Shown here in pieces: positions 54,221 to 64,000 of a stretch of DNA of 64,000 nt. The position numbers and the translations under genes are program-made. Source of the DNA: Tetraselmis striata (lineage: Eukaryota; Chlorophyta; Chlorodendrophyceae; Chlorodendrales; Chlorodendraceae). The first letter of the stretch is position 1. Each line of letters starts with the position of its first letter. The stretch lies in NCBI GenBank assembly GCA_006384855.1, contig VCJN01002033.1, positions 1 to 64,000 of the forward strand, in the 5' to 3' direction. Under the pieces are notes generated by a model. It was not told the DNA's origin. It did no database searches and worked only from the letters and a program-made list of their open reading frames with translations.

Positions 54221-55180
54221 TCTGCCGCTGGCAGCTGTGTGGTGGGTCTGCTCCGTTCCTGCCGTTCGCGTGCGTCAGGGCAGGGGTTGTCATGGACCAG
54301 GAAACTGATTTCAGGTGCTATTTTTTTTTCGGTCATCGATTTAGTCTTGACACAGCGCCGGTTCGCTACTGTGCTGCCTATTTCTGGTACAATGACATGG
54401 CGCATTATAGATAGTCTGCTATGCACACGATCACGGGGCAGTATAAATCAAGTATCACGTCTCGCTGGGCCCTTCGCTATCCTTGTATACGTTCATCGAT
54501 TCGCACACCCTGTACATTTTTTTATTCTATCTGTTGGGACAGTACCTCGTACAGTTCTGACGTGTGGTCCTCGGCCCGGTTCAGACGGGTATTCAAGCTC
54601 TACAATATCGGATAATAACATCCAAGTCCGATCGGCACCTTTTTCGAACTTGATATCTCAACACTATCAGTAATCCTTAGCGAGTCGTCGTAAATAGATA
54701 TTTCGCACATATACTTCGTACATGAATCTTTACAGTACCTGATACTTATCGACGATTCGACGGAACAAGGGAAGTCGTTCGACGAATAAGTACAGGTGTC
54801 AGGACTAGGCTCCGAAACGTGCTGTGAAAAGGACGGAATGACATCGTCGTATGAGTACAGGTTACGATATTAATATTATTACTCGTAGCATATTCGAATA
54901 TGCCATATACGATATTTATTTATTTTTACATCATGGCTTATCACAGCTAACTACTGGGCCTCAAAAAGCTTCAAAGATTGCTGACACGCCAGGCCGCCAG
55001 GGCATGCGTACGCTTAGGGTGCCATCATAGATCATCCCTAGGGGAAACTTAGGACCTAAGGCACCTCCGTGCCGGGTCGTACGGTCCCTGAGTCAGTCAG
55101 CGCCTACCCTGGAGGCGGGCCGCGGGGGGCAGGTCACATGCCGCGAAACCCGTTCAACACCACCATGTAACAAAGCAATT
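54221..55180. other. Upstream of the PSMD10-like gene; AT-rich beyond
   Basis: The first 100-200 bp should hold the promoter of the gene on the minus strand. 54300-54960 is AT-rich with T-runs and no recognisable gene. 55010-55180 is anonymous. Confidence 0.4.
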
Positions 55181-55189
55181 CAACCTACC

Positions 55190-56510
55190 TCGTGTCTTGG
55201 CCGCCCTGCACGCGCCAGCCATAGGAAGAGGCAGCAAGCACCGCCTTAGGGAGGCTGTCGATGGCCGTCGTGGCGCGGGAGGTCGCTTTGGCGCGTCACC
55301 GCAGCCGTCAGTACTGGCGGCGGCGGGCCAGCCGGGCATGCCATCCGTACAGCCGCCGCCGCCACCACACCACAGCAAGCGACCCACCAACGTTCTGCCC
55401 GACATGAAAGTCTCATTACGAGCCTTCAGAACGCTGGTAAATCCTCTCGTGAGACGCTGAAGAATGCGAAGGAGGCGTGGAGGCTGGATAAGGCTATGTT
55501 GCTGGACGAGGCAACCGACGCGAGGCAGCAGCATAGTCGGGTTGTTGCACAGATGCGTACATAAATAAAGCAGCAAGGCGACTTACTCCGGAGCCACAGG
55601 CAGCGCTAGCAAGCAGTCTCACATATCAAGAATCACGCAGGTAACTTCGTACAAGAAGGGAAATAGAAGGTGTGTCCCGCTGCTGTGCCATTCAGATGCA
55701 TGTATGCAATAATATATGTCTATCATAGCATGCTCTGATATGATGTTAACCTTTGCTGTCATGATGTGCAGAGAGCCCGGGGTCCATACAAGACTCCCAT
55801 ACCTGTGTGGCATGCAAAGGAAACCGTCAAGGAGCATGAGATGAGCAGATGCATGCAGATTGGGATCGAGGAGTCAGAGGATGGCATGTCTGCAGTGGTC
55901 ACTGTTTTTGAGGCAGCGCTCAGGAGAAGGCTTGAGCAGGTCCCGCTGGCAGCGCTGCCCGGGGACTTTGTCATCAGACTGCAGGTCCTGGCACATGCCA
56001 CTATGATCTACAAGAAGGGGGAGGTATAGATTACCGTGGTCGTGATCAAGGCAATCATAGAGCGCAGGAATGCATATGGGAAAGGGATGGATGGCTGGTC
56101 CATCAATAGCCCCAATTATAATTGCAATAAAGTGTGCTTGTATGAAGGTGCGATAATTGCATGTAATGCAGATTGTGGTTTGAAATTTGGTGGGCATCAA
56201 TGCAACATTACTTACAATTGCATTCCTGCTGCTATATCTATGTTTGGCAAGCGCGAAGGTGGTGATAGCTACACCGACTTTAGTGCCAAGGAGGGAGGCG
56301 TGATCTAGCAAGTCTGAAAGCTGCAGAGGGATGGCATTCAGCTGCGCGGCAAGTAGTTCTCCGTGCTGCTGCGGCTTGGATCCGGGAGCATGGCTGCATC
56401 AGCAATTATTTTTGCCAGGGGGTGGAGCACAGTCACATCGCAGTCAAGGATGTAGCGAGGCGTCGCTGCAACAAGCACAAGAAGGGCGTAAGAGCAGGAA
56501 GTGGATCGTA
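55190..56510 (+). other. Exon-like ORFs, unrecognised
   Basis: Three stretches look coding. 55419-55563, after an acceptor-like CCTTCAG, reads SSRETLKNAKEAWRLDKAML and stops. 55771-56022 lies between GATGTGCAG and a GAG-GTATAG donor and reads RARGPYKTPIPVWHAKETVK, GMSAVVTVFEAALRRRLEQV and VIRLQVLAHATMIYKKGE. 56303-56508 reads AAAWIREHGCISNYFCQGVE, HSHIAVKDVARRRCNKHKKG and stops. They could be exons of one plus-strand gene, but frames and donors do not let me join them with confidence. Family unknown. Confidence 0.3.
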
Positions 56511-57115
56511 ACGGGTAAGGCCGACACTGCAGGGAACATTCACGCCAAGGCCGATGCCGTGCTGGGGGTCCGGCTGGCACATATTCAGCGTCAGAGCATA
56601 GGGCGCAGCGGCGAAAGCAACCAGATAGCTAGATCTTTAATCAATACAAGTTTGCAGCACACCCATGTAATTCAAACATGATCCCATTCCATACTGCCCC
56701 ATGCATAGTGCCGCACACATCATTGCAGCGATGCAGTCCCAGAGAGCGAGCGATCATAGGCAAAGCAAATGAATTACACGCCGGTCCTGTCCTGTGCCGC
56801 GGCACAAGCCAGGTCTATAGAATGGTCAAAAACTAGTTGACCGTCAATGTCTCTCACATTCCTGATCCTTTGCTGCACATGGTGCATGAAATGGTTTTCT
56901 ATCGCATTCGCGCATGTTGGTGTTTCATGCCAGCGCGACTTGTCGTCCACACCAGGGCAAGTAGCCAGAAGCTCTATCTTTGCACCTCATACTTCAAACA
57001 GAGAGACAACACTGAGCATAACGATAACTTCCTGCCTAACCCACATCGCAACATGCTCATCCACACCACCCAGTCGCCGCTCAACAATGACGGGACAGGG
57101 ACAGCCATATCACCC

Positions 57116-57582
57116 TTAGGGAAGCATTTTATATTCCACCAAGTTGGTGGCTTGCCCTCCCCCCTCTAACCTTTGGAACTGGCACATATCCTCTAGGGCT
57201 GAAAATTCTTCAGTCCAGAAGGCAGTGCGCCTATTACCTCGGATCTGCCGTGTAGGGAAGTGCTTCCACCTGGAGTCCTCTGCGAAGGTCTGGTGGAAGG
57301 AGGAGTAGAGCATGGGCACCGTCCAGCGCGTCACTCCCAACGCGCTCGGCGCCCTCAACTTCCGGTGAATAACGTAGGCAAGCTCCGCTCTGCACGCCGC
57401 TCGTCGCTCAGGACGGTCCGGACACTTAGGGGGGTGTCGCAGGCAGTGCATCGGCCGTGCGCGGGGGGTAGGTCGCTGAGTCGCTCAGCGGCGCAACGCA
57501 CGCATCGCCAAAAACCAGACATAATGCACCTGCACACAGCAACATATATGCACACACCACAGGTCACACAAGGGGTCGACAC
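57116..57582 (-). pseudogene. Zinc-ribbon-containing ORF pieces, unrecognised
   Basis: One minus frame reads WRCVRCAAERLSDLPPAHGR and CTACDTPLSVRTVLSDERRA (two C-X2-C pairs). After a one-base shift near 57380 the next frame reads LAYVIHRKLRAPSALGVTRW, SRWKHFPTRQIRGNRRTAFW and EEFSALEDMCQFQRLEGGG. Together they look like one protein of about 150 residues with a frameshift or a missed intron. The family is not recognised; transposon origin is possible. Confidence 0.35.
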
Positions 57583-58009
57583 ATATTCTGACCGGCAGAA
57601 ACTTTGATATGGTTCTAAACTGCCGGATTCTGAAGTTTGACTAGGGCGGGTGCCGGATCGGGTCCATGGATCACTTTGACAGCGAGGGGAGGAGGGTCGC
57701 GGTTAGGCAGAAAGTCAAGTGCGCACTGTGACTCGCCCGCGCTCCCCTGACAAGCTTCGGCCGTGATCCGCCTGGATGATGGCGACAACCACCGTGGTGG
57801 CAGGCTTTAGTGTCCTCGAGACGGTGTGCCGGGCCTTGAGTGACCGGACCAAGTATGGTCGCCCCACGAGCGGCGGGCGTGGGCGGGGTGGTGATGGCCA
57901 ACTGACTGTTCCGGGCGCGTCGCGTAAGCATAGTTACAGTTATGCGGGCCGCGGCGAGGGCTCTAATGTGCCGATACCGGTACCTGCAGTTAGCTGTGTA
58001 TTAACATAT

Positions 58010-58850
58010 GCGAACTTCAAACAAAACTAACAGCAACCATGAAAGGTTGCCAGCAAAAGAGAGACATACGCCTGAAACCAAAGTCGAGCAGGAGGCCAGG
58101 GAGCCAAGAACCAAGGGAGAGCCAAGGGAACCACGAAGTCGTCAAGGAACCAAAGGGACCACCGCCCCGGGGTATGCCATCAGCCGCGGCGAGGCGCTTG
58201 CAGCCAATGACCCGGGCCATAGCAACACATGCCGACGAGCGACGCGACGCAGGCGCATGAGCACCATCACGTGCCGCGCGCGCGGCCGCGACCCCGCCAA
58301 GAACGTTTTTTGCATGTGCCATGTTGATGAGCAAGGAGAAACGGTGGCGCCACGTAGGCAAGAGCTGGCCGATTTTTTGGCCAGTGTGTGTGTGGCTAGC
58401 TTTTGCGAGCTCCACCCAAAAGGCCTCAACGTGCGGGGTTAGCGAGCCGAACTCGGAAACGGCGAAAGGAACAATGCGAACAAAGCGGCGGCGTTTCGGA
58501 TACCCTCGTCATACTTCTGGATTTTGTGGCGCTATGCAGCCCGCAATGCAGTCGTTGGATCCGAGCTTGACACACCGAGGATAGGGGCAATGGTGGTATC
58601 TACAGCAACCGTGTTCCCGCGGATACCACCACACACAAAAAGCCCAACATCGGCCGGCCGGCCGTCGCTGCCCTTCGGAAGAGAAACAAGCACCGACGGG
58701 TCCGTGAGGGTCTGGACATCCACGCCCAGGGGAGACTTCACGTCGTGGCAAACGTTAGAAAGGCCATGTGCCGCCCACTCGTGTGCGGCGTGATTGGAGT
58801 CGCCCCCAAAGCAACGTACGATATTACTATGGATAGAGCTACCTCGTGCG
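58010..58850 (-). pseudogene. LINE-like ORF2 C-terminal region (5'-truncated)
   Basis: On the minus strand: SNHAAHEWAAHGLSNVCHDV (about 58800-58740), GRPADVGLFVCGGIRGNTVA-VDTT (about 58660-58590), a stop in place of a residue near 58530, RHKIQKYDEGIR, then, after a frameshift, VPFAVSEFGSLTPHVEAFWV and RHRFSLLINMAHAKNVL. The succession H-x-x-x-H, RPADV ... VDTT, K-x-x-KY, and PFAVS-x-FG-x-L is typical of the segment after the RT in non-LTR retrotransposons. The RT itself is not present upstream (58850-59200 is unrelated). 3' bases recur at 45441-45570. Confidence 0.6.
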
Positions 58851-59639
58851 AGAGAAATATTTTTCTTGCAGGTGATACCAAAAATGATGAAATGAGGCTA
58901 CGTAGCCTAGACGCAGGAAGCTAGACATGCACATGCATATATAGCCGCGCGATCGATTTCGTACATGAATCGCTAGATTACCTGATACTTATTGGTGGAA
59001 TTCCACGCGGGTCTACCCGGTGCATTTCAGGTTTGGCCGCTCCAGGTTCCATGACTACACAGACAACATGTCGCGCACTAGTGTCGAATTTCGGGCACTC
59101 AACATATCAAAGGGATAGGGCACTCAACATATATGGGAAAATAAGCGACCACATCGTCGCTACATGTAAGAGTATTCAAGTGGTAGTAGCTAGTAATGGC
59201 GCGATATACCTATAGTAGCGACCTATAGAGATGGACCTTAAGCGCTACCTATATACCTCGCGTACCGTGCTGCGCATGCAATGATAAGGACGCTACAACC
59301 GCCGGTACTAATGACACCGTCGCGCCAACATATTCGACACAGGACAGTGATTTAAAATCCATATTAGTACTCGCGGCGTCGGGGGTTGGGTCGTCGTCGG
59401 GCTCGCATGAACTAACAACATTATTCCTGGACAAGGCTCACAGCTCTCGGCTTCGGAATAATGAGGGGCGGGGCACTCGCTCTGTCACTTATTGCATGGA
59501 ACGGATCTTGTTCGGCCAACTCGGCGCGGCGAATGGCATGTGGACGGTGGCCATCCCCACCGCGGCGATGGTCATGACTCCGCATGAGCTGGGGACCGAG
59601 GTCACCGCTGGGTGTACCTATTATTGCCGAGCCCATGCA

Positions 59640-60110
59640 TGACCCTGGTGGCTGGGAGCCACGTCATAATTTTGCCGCCCTCGACACAGCACAAACCATG
59701 TAGGTCAGTAACGACCACAATCTATGGCGACACGCTAGTGAACCGCCCTGGACATGGCGACACTCAGTGGCGTGTGCAACACGATCCTATCGCAGACGCC
59801 TTTCGTGATCACGGTGTTCACACACGATTTGGAAATGTATCCATGTACGCCGAGACGCGGATGACTTGTTCAAGCATGCAATGATGCCTCAGGGGGACAC
59901 CGTGTCCATGGATGATGAACTCGAGGACATGGTGCCAAACGACGCTGGCTCTCCATCCCGGCGTTCAACGTGCTTACTGCGCGTGGCTACGTCCGTGGGT
60001 CGGTTTGAGCTCACCTTGTTGCGCGACATGCGACTGGGGCCGGTAGTGCGGGATGCGGCGTGGCTCAACGCGGATGAGCCGGGACGTAAGGGCAAATGTG
60101 GACACTGAGC
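59640..60110 (+). pseudogene. Unrecognised coding fragments
   Basis: The frame 59700-59884 reads GDTLVNRPGHGDTQWRVQHD and FRDHGVHTRFGNVSMYAETR. A second frame from 59866 continues DDLFKHAMMPQGDTVSMDDE, ELEDMVPNDAGSPSRR and RFELTLLRDMRLGPVVRDAA, stopping at 60108. The two overlap where a one-base indel would join them. Overall form (H-D-x-I-x-x-A-F-x-D-x-G) has some likeness to post-RT segments of retroelements, but I cannot name it. Confidence 0.3.
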
Positions 60111-60599
60111 GCGGAACGCATGCGTGGCGGCCGCCGCGGATCGCATCGCCCTCTCATCGCGGGAAACTCGGTGCACCACTCGGGCTCACCATGAGGTCTT
60201 ACTCGCAAGAGATTTCCTCGGGGTCCAAAGCTTGGTGGCTCCCCGAGAAGCGTGCTCGCTGCCTAATCAGAACGGCGCATATTCATCCGCCATACCGTTG
60301 CCGACTGCACAACAGCACGTCCGTGGATCGATGACACTCGCACGCACGTGCACGCATGGCCCGGACTATGAGCCCTGCGCGCATCACTCATCCATCCCGC
60401 CTCGACGTGCGGGATGCGTGCCGCTTTTAGGCGGCTTGCTGTTTTGATCTTTTAGTGCCGAATGCGTTTAGCGATGGTTTTTAAACTGGCCTCTTTGTAT
60501 CGTACGTGAGTGCCAGCGGTACCGCCGGTACGACGAGTACTGATGCTCTCCTGGCACTAAGTACCTACTTACCTTTGCTAGCAATAGCGACTAAGTACA

Positions 60600-60740
60600 T
60601 ATTGTGCTGCCCTATCAACCGGAGTTGGGCTGCATGCAGTATCGGCTGCACTGTAGGCTGCAGTACCTGCAGCCTGCAGTTAAGCTACTGCACTGTACTA
60701 GTAGCCTGCAGTACTTCCCGAAAAGGGGCTGCAGTGTAGA
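60600..60740. repeat. Cluster of CTGCAG-type palindromic words
   Basis: GGCTGCA, CTGCAGTACCTGCAGCCTGC and TAGCCTGCAGTAC recur about eight times within 140 bp. The same words cluster again at 61830-61920. They can fold on themselves and across the two clusters. Confidence 0.6.
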
Positions 60741-60779
60741 TACCCATAGTGCCCCAAACCTCACTCTTAAGATAACGTT

Positions 60780-61600
60780 TCGATGGCGCCCGCTAATGAT
60801 ATTAACCCATATGGCGACGGTTCCGGCGGTCGGAGCGCCGCGGATAGCACCGTACTCGCTCGCAACATCACACGTCGCCGCATCGGGGCACAGACAAGTA
60901 GACCACACACGCCAGCCGAACCTATCCTCACTTCACGCTCACCCAGGCACCACTACCTGTCATCCTCCTCTCGTCACTCTTCGTCAATTATACGGAGGGA
61001 GACCAGTCTGCCGCGAAGCAGGGCGCAGCGGCGATGGCAGAGGAGGCGATGGCGGAGGACACCACCGCCGCGGCGTCAATAGCTCAGCAAGAGTGACACC
61101 GACACCACTTGTGACGCAAGCCGACGATACCCTCATCGACGACGACGAAGATGACCCCCTCTTAGGCCTGAGCCCCACTGACCCCCCCCCCCCCCCCCCC
61201 CCCCATTGTCTATCCCCCATTGTCTATCCGCCGGCTGCTGGGGCGGCACCCTGCGCGAGAACAACCGTGCCGTCTGGTCTTTTTCGTGCCGCATGACACT
61301 AGCCTGCCGCCCGACGAGCGTAGAAAGCCGAACGTCCTGTGCTGTTGGCTGTGCCACTTAGCCGATACGGGCGGCCTATACGGTTCACTGCCCCACGAGG
61401 GCCCCCACGCCTTAGCCGACCACGAGCGAGCCCGCGACTGTTGCTGCTGCTGCACTACTTTTTTTTCGCCAATTGTGCAACTGCCTCCCTACTATGTTGC
61501 ATGCAGTGGACACGGCAGATCATCGACAGCATCAAGACGGTGGAGTCCATGCTGGAGCAGTATGGAGCCGAGCCAGCGGATAAGGAGGCGGGGGATTAGA
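60780..61600 (+). other. GC-rich region with C-run; exon-like end, unrecognised
   Basis: C-run at about 61182-61204. 61220-61440 is open in one frame (CRLVFFVPHDTSLPPDERRK, VLCCWLCHLADTGGLYGSLP). After an acceptor-like TTGCATGCAG at 61506 the frame WTRQIIDSIKTVESMLEQYG ends at a stop at 61599. These may be the last exons of an unknown gene. Confidence 0.25.
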
Positions 61601-61609
61601 GGGGTTTTT

Positions 61610-62095
61610 ATGCCATCATGTTGTTTTACGCGTGTTTCACTATGCATGCGTTGAGAAATCATCGTTGGACACACACAAATGTACACACAGCAGACTTTCC
61701 CCCTCTGCGGGCAATTGAATGATATATTACAACTTCCACCACGATCGTTGCCCCTCTGCATCCGCCATGGCTGCCCCTTTGCCCTTCATTGCCCCGCTCT
61801 TCCCTATAATCAGCAGTTTCAGTGCTACTGCAGGCTGCATTGCAGCCTGCAGTACTGCAGACTGTTGACTGCAGCCTGCACTTCACTCTGCCTGCAGCGT
61901 GCAGTACTGGAAAGTGGACTGTAGCCCAACCCTGGTATCGACGTGAATACGACAGCAGAAGCGGTAGCAGGCGCTGATGCTAAAATACCTACTAACCGGC
62001 TGCCTGCAGTACATGTACGGTACCGGTACTCGATGCCCGCGCGCTGCTACTAGTTGATATTAGCGACTACTACGGGTATGGACTAATAATGTATA
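61610..62095. other. Non-coding; second CTGCAG-word cluster
   Basis: 61830-61920 repeats CTGCAGGCTGCATTGCAGCC-type words also seen at 60630-60735. No ORF of interest. Confidence 0.45.
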
Positions 62096-62097
62096 TG

Positions 62098-62350
62098 TTA
62101 AGATCCATGTGGACAAGCGGTCCATGTGTACATGGAGCGGTCCATGTGGACATGGAGCCTCCATTGACCCATGTCCACATGTCCCGTACCATGTACACAA
62201 TCATGGAGTTCACCGAAAACGGTCCATGTGAATACGGGTCGTTAGCTGACCCATGTACACATGGACTGCCCTCGACAAACGACCATGTACACGCGGACCG
62301 GCCCATGTACGCATGGAGCGCGGTACTTGGACCATTTACACATGGATCCA
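62098..62350. repeat. Cluster of CCATGTNNACATGG palindromes
   Basis: About ten occurrences of the 14-bp palindrome or close variants (CCATGTGTACATGG, CCATGTGGACATGG, CCCATGTCCACATG, CCCATGTACACATGG, CCCATGTACGCATGG) are spaced 20-35 bp apart. The spacers are unrelated to each other, so this is not a simple tandem repeat. Confidence 0.75.
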
Positions 62351-62488
62351 AGCAATCCAGCCCATGTCGTCCCCATTTTAAGGCAAGATTAATTCGATTA
62401 AGTTCAAATTAAGTAGCAGATGCAATTAACTTTGAATTAGAGTGAAATTAAAGAGAGACTTCGATTGAATTATACTTTATTCTATAAT

Positions 62489-63764
62489 TCAGTTCACTAC
62501 ACGGACTGGGGTGGCAGCTCCCTGAGCGCTAGTGCCAGCACCATGGTCCTCAATGTTCCGACAGCAGTTGTTATTAGGGTGACACCTAGAGTTGCATTTC
62601 CTACCAGCTTTGCGGCAACTGCACACACTGGTGGCACATGGCCCTTTACATGTGCACTTGATCATTCCTTGGCCCCCAAATAGTGACACAGATCTTACAC
62701 CTTCTCTGATGGAGATCTTCGTCCATGATGCTTGGTCGCTCCACTTCTCCACCACACCCGCCAAAACCCACCCGCGCGGGTGCAATGTTGCGCAACTGAT
62801 CCAGATCTTGCTGCCCACATGTGGTCTTGATAACACCCGCGTCCACAGCCACTCTGTAAGAATTGCATTCTGTGACCTGCAAAACATGGGGTTGGGGGAG
62901 GGCATTTGAGAAAGAAGATGTGCGCGTCATCACTAGGACACATCAAGCATTGCGTGCAACTGGCATCAGTATACAACAAGAGGAGCATAACTTACTCACC
63001 TCAATCACCACGCATGTCAAGAATCTAGGGTCCACCTTGCCACGGTCCTCCTTTGCCGACGGCACTCTGACCACATCACCCACCACTGGTGCTGGGCCGG
63101 CCTTGGCAGCGACATGGGCACGCATCACCCCAGCCTGCTTGGCCTTTGCAATACTGCACTGAGCCCTGATTGCGCGCCGCCCGGGACTGTTGCCCAGTTG
63201 GGAGGGAGATAGTGGACTATAATCGCCAACGGCCGCGCGTGCTTGCACGAGGACTTGTGGAGTAGCCTCCGCCGCTGCAGCCGGAAGCACTGGTGGCTCC
63301 TCGGGCGACCTTTGCCTCTTACGGGCCACTGACTCACGGGACGAGGCAGCTGCATTGGTGGCTGCACTTGTCGTTTCAACATAGCGAGACACCACATCTA
63401 CTGTCCCAGCAGCCATGCAATTGTTGCTGCAGTGACCATCATCCGTTACACCTGCGTGCAAGACACATGAGTGACACAGTCACACCCATGCCATAACGGG
63501 CATACTGACAAGATTGGCAGCAACAACAGGTTACTTGTGCTTATGACATGGAAGAAGGCCTTGCAGCGCGCACACTGATGTACCTTGATAAGGCCGGCTG
63601 TGGGGATAAGCATCCCAATCTTGCAATGCCCACCATCGCACGAAGCCTTGCATGGGGCGCAATATGTGTCCGGGTCCCATGGCAAGTTGGGGTCTGGGAC
63701 GTAGGCGTAGTGTCTGCTGGTCCTCGTTGCGAGTGAGCAGCTGCTCATCGTGCTGCGCGTTCAC
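62489..63764 (-). pseudogene. C-terminal part of a KRBA2-like integrase-type transposon gene, with introns
   Basis: Three exon-like pieces follow each other on the minus strand. 63748-63560 reads PDTYCAPCKASCDGGHCKIG and GLIKVHQCARCKAFFHV (zinc-binding pairs). 63400-63000 reads AKQAGVMRAHVAAKAG, then VVGDVVRVPSAKEDRGKVDP-RFLTCVVIEV. 62745-62540 reads ISIREGVRSVSLFGGQG, then MIKCTCKGPCATSVCSCRKA, GRKCNSRCHPNNNCCRNI. The succession Zn pair, V-R-V-P-x-x-x-x-DRG-x-x-DPR, SLREA-x-S-x-x-GGQG, and C-x-C-x3-C-x4-C-x-C ... CN-x-x-CH is the tail seen in KRBA2-like integrase-derived proteins of animals and related transposons. The integrase core would lie to the right, outside the window. Intron boundaries are tentative. 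Confidence 0.6.
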
Positions 63765-63964
63765 GCTAATCCTGGACGTGATGGGCAGATCTTTTTCGTG
63801 TACACGGAGGAGCGGGGAGCAGGGAAATATGAGTTAGCACTTGTGTGTTTATGATACATATGCTGTGGAATACGAGCTAGCACTGCTACATAATTATAGT
63901 ACTCAAAAGGAATAGATAATACAGCAAACACACATAATAATGCAATTAGTATTATTTAGAGACT

Positions 63965-63984
63965 GAGAGAGAGAGAGAGAGAGA
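63965..63984 (+). repeat. (GA)n microsatellite
   Basis: About ten GA dinucleotides at the right edge of the window. Confidence 0.9.
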
Positions 63985-64000
63985 TACATTTCAATCAAAG

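Noticed and set aside
58008..58442. 144-codon plus-strand ORF
   Set aside because: The minus strand of the same bases carries the LINE-type landmarks, and the plus frame is basic low complexity.

Overview
The window is nuclear DNA of a green alga, most likely a chlorophyte of the Chlamydomonas/Volvox type. The evidence is a spliced SBP-box transcription factor (a family confined to green plants and algae), short introns with GTGAG/GTGCG/GTAAGT donors, a TOC/PAT-like tyrosine-recombinase element, a Ty1/copia element and a chromodomain Ty3/gypsy element. About twenty homopolymer G or C runs of 15 to 30 nt are scattered through it. No bacterial operons, CRISPR arrays or rRNA genes were seen.

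Only three host genes can be called with confidence. They are a xanthine/uracil permease-family transporter (2519-4759, +, two exons), an SBP-box protein (50744-51920, +, two exons) and a gankyrin/PSMD10-type 26S proteasome assembly chaperone with ankyrin repeats (52803-54220, -, five exons). The last two are convergent. Several other exon-like pieces are described but not named.

Most of the remainder is mobile DNA. 302-656 is a foldback element with a GCTAA target duplication. 6676-8785 holds the 3' part of a DNA-transposon-like unit whose last 600 bp recur at 24776-25372. 10203-17690 is a complete Ty1/copia element with a perfect GGGGC target duplication; it carries a C5-cytosine DNA methyltransferase domain between Gag and protease and is now inactivated. 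18223-36024 is a chromodomain Ty3/gypsy element on the minus strand, split inside its reverse transcriptase by about 11.2 kb of nested material (21288-32531). That nested block holds BED-like, Tudor-like and transposase-like fragments, a 30-bp minisatellite and several duplications. At 38627-41846 (+) and 45778-48964 (-) lie two inverted, nearly identical 3.2-kb elements with PAT-type split direct repeats. Each encodes a Gag-like protein and a tyrosine recombinase but no reverse transcriptase. Between them lie a 225-bp tandem array and anonymous sequence.

From 55 kb to the end come unrecognised exon-like ORFs, the C-terminal end of a LINE-like ORF (58010-58850, -), a cluster of CCATGTNNACATGG palindromes (62100-62350) and, at the right edge on the minus strand, the Cys-rich tail of a KRBA2-like integrase-type transposon gene whose catalytic core should lie beyond the window.
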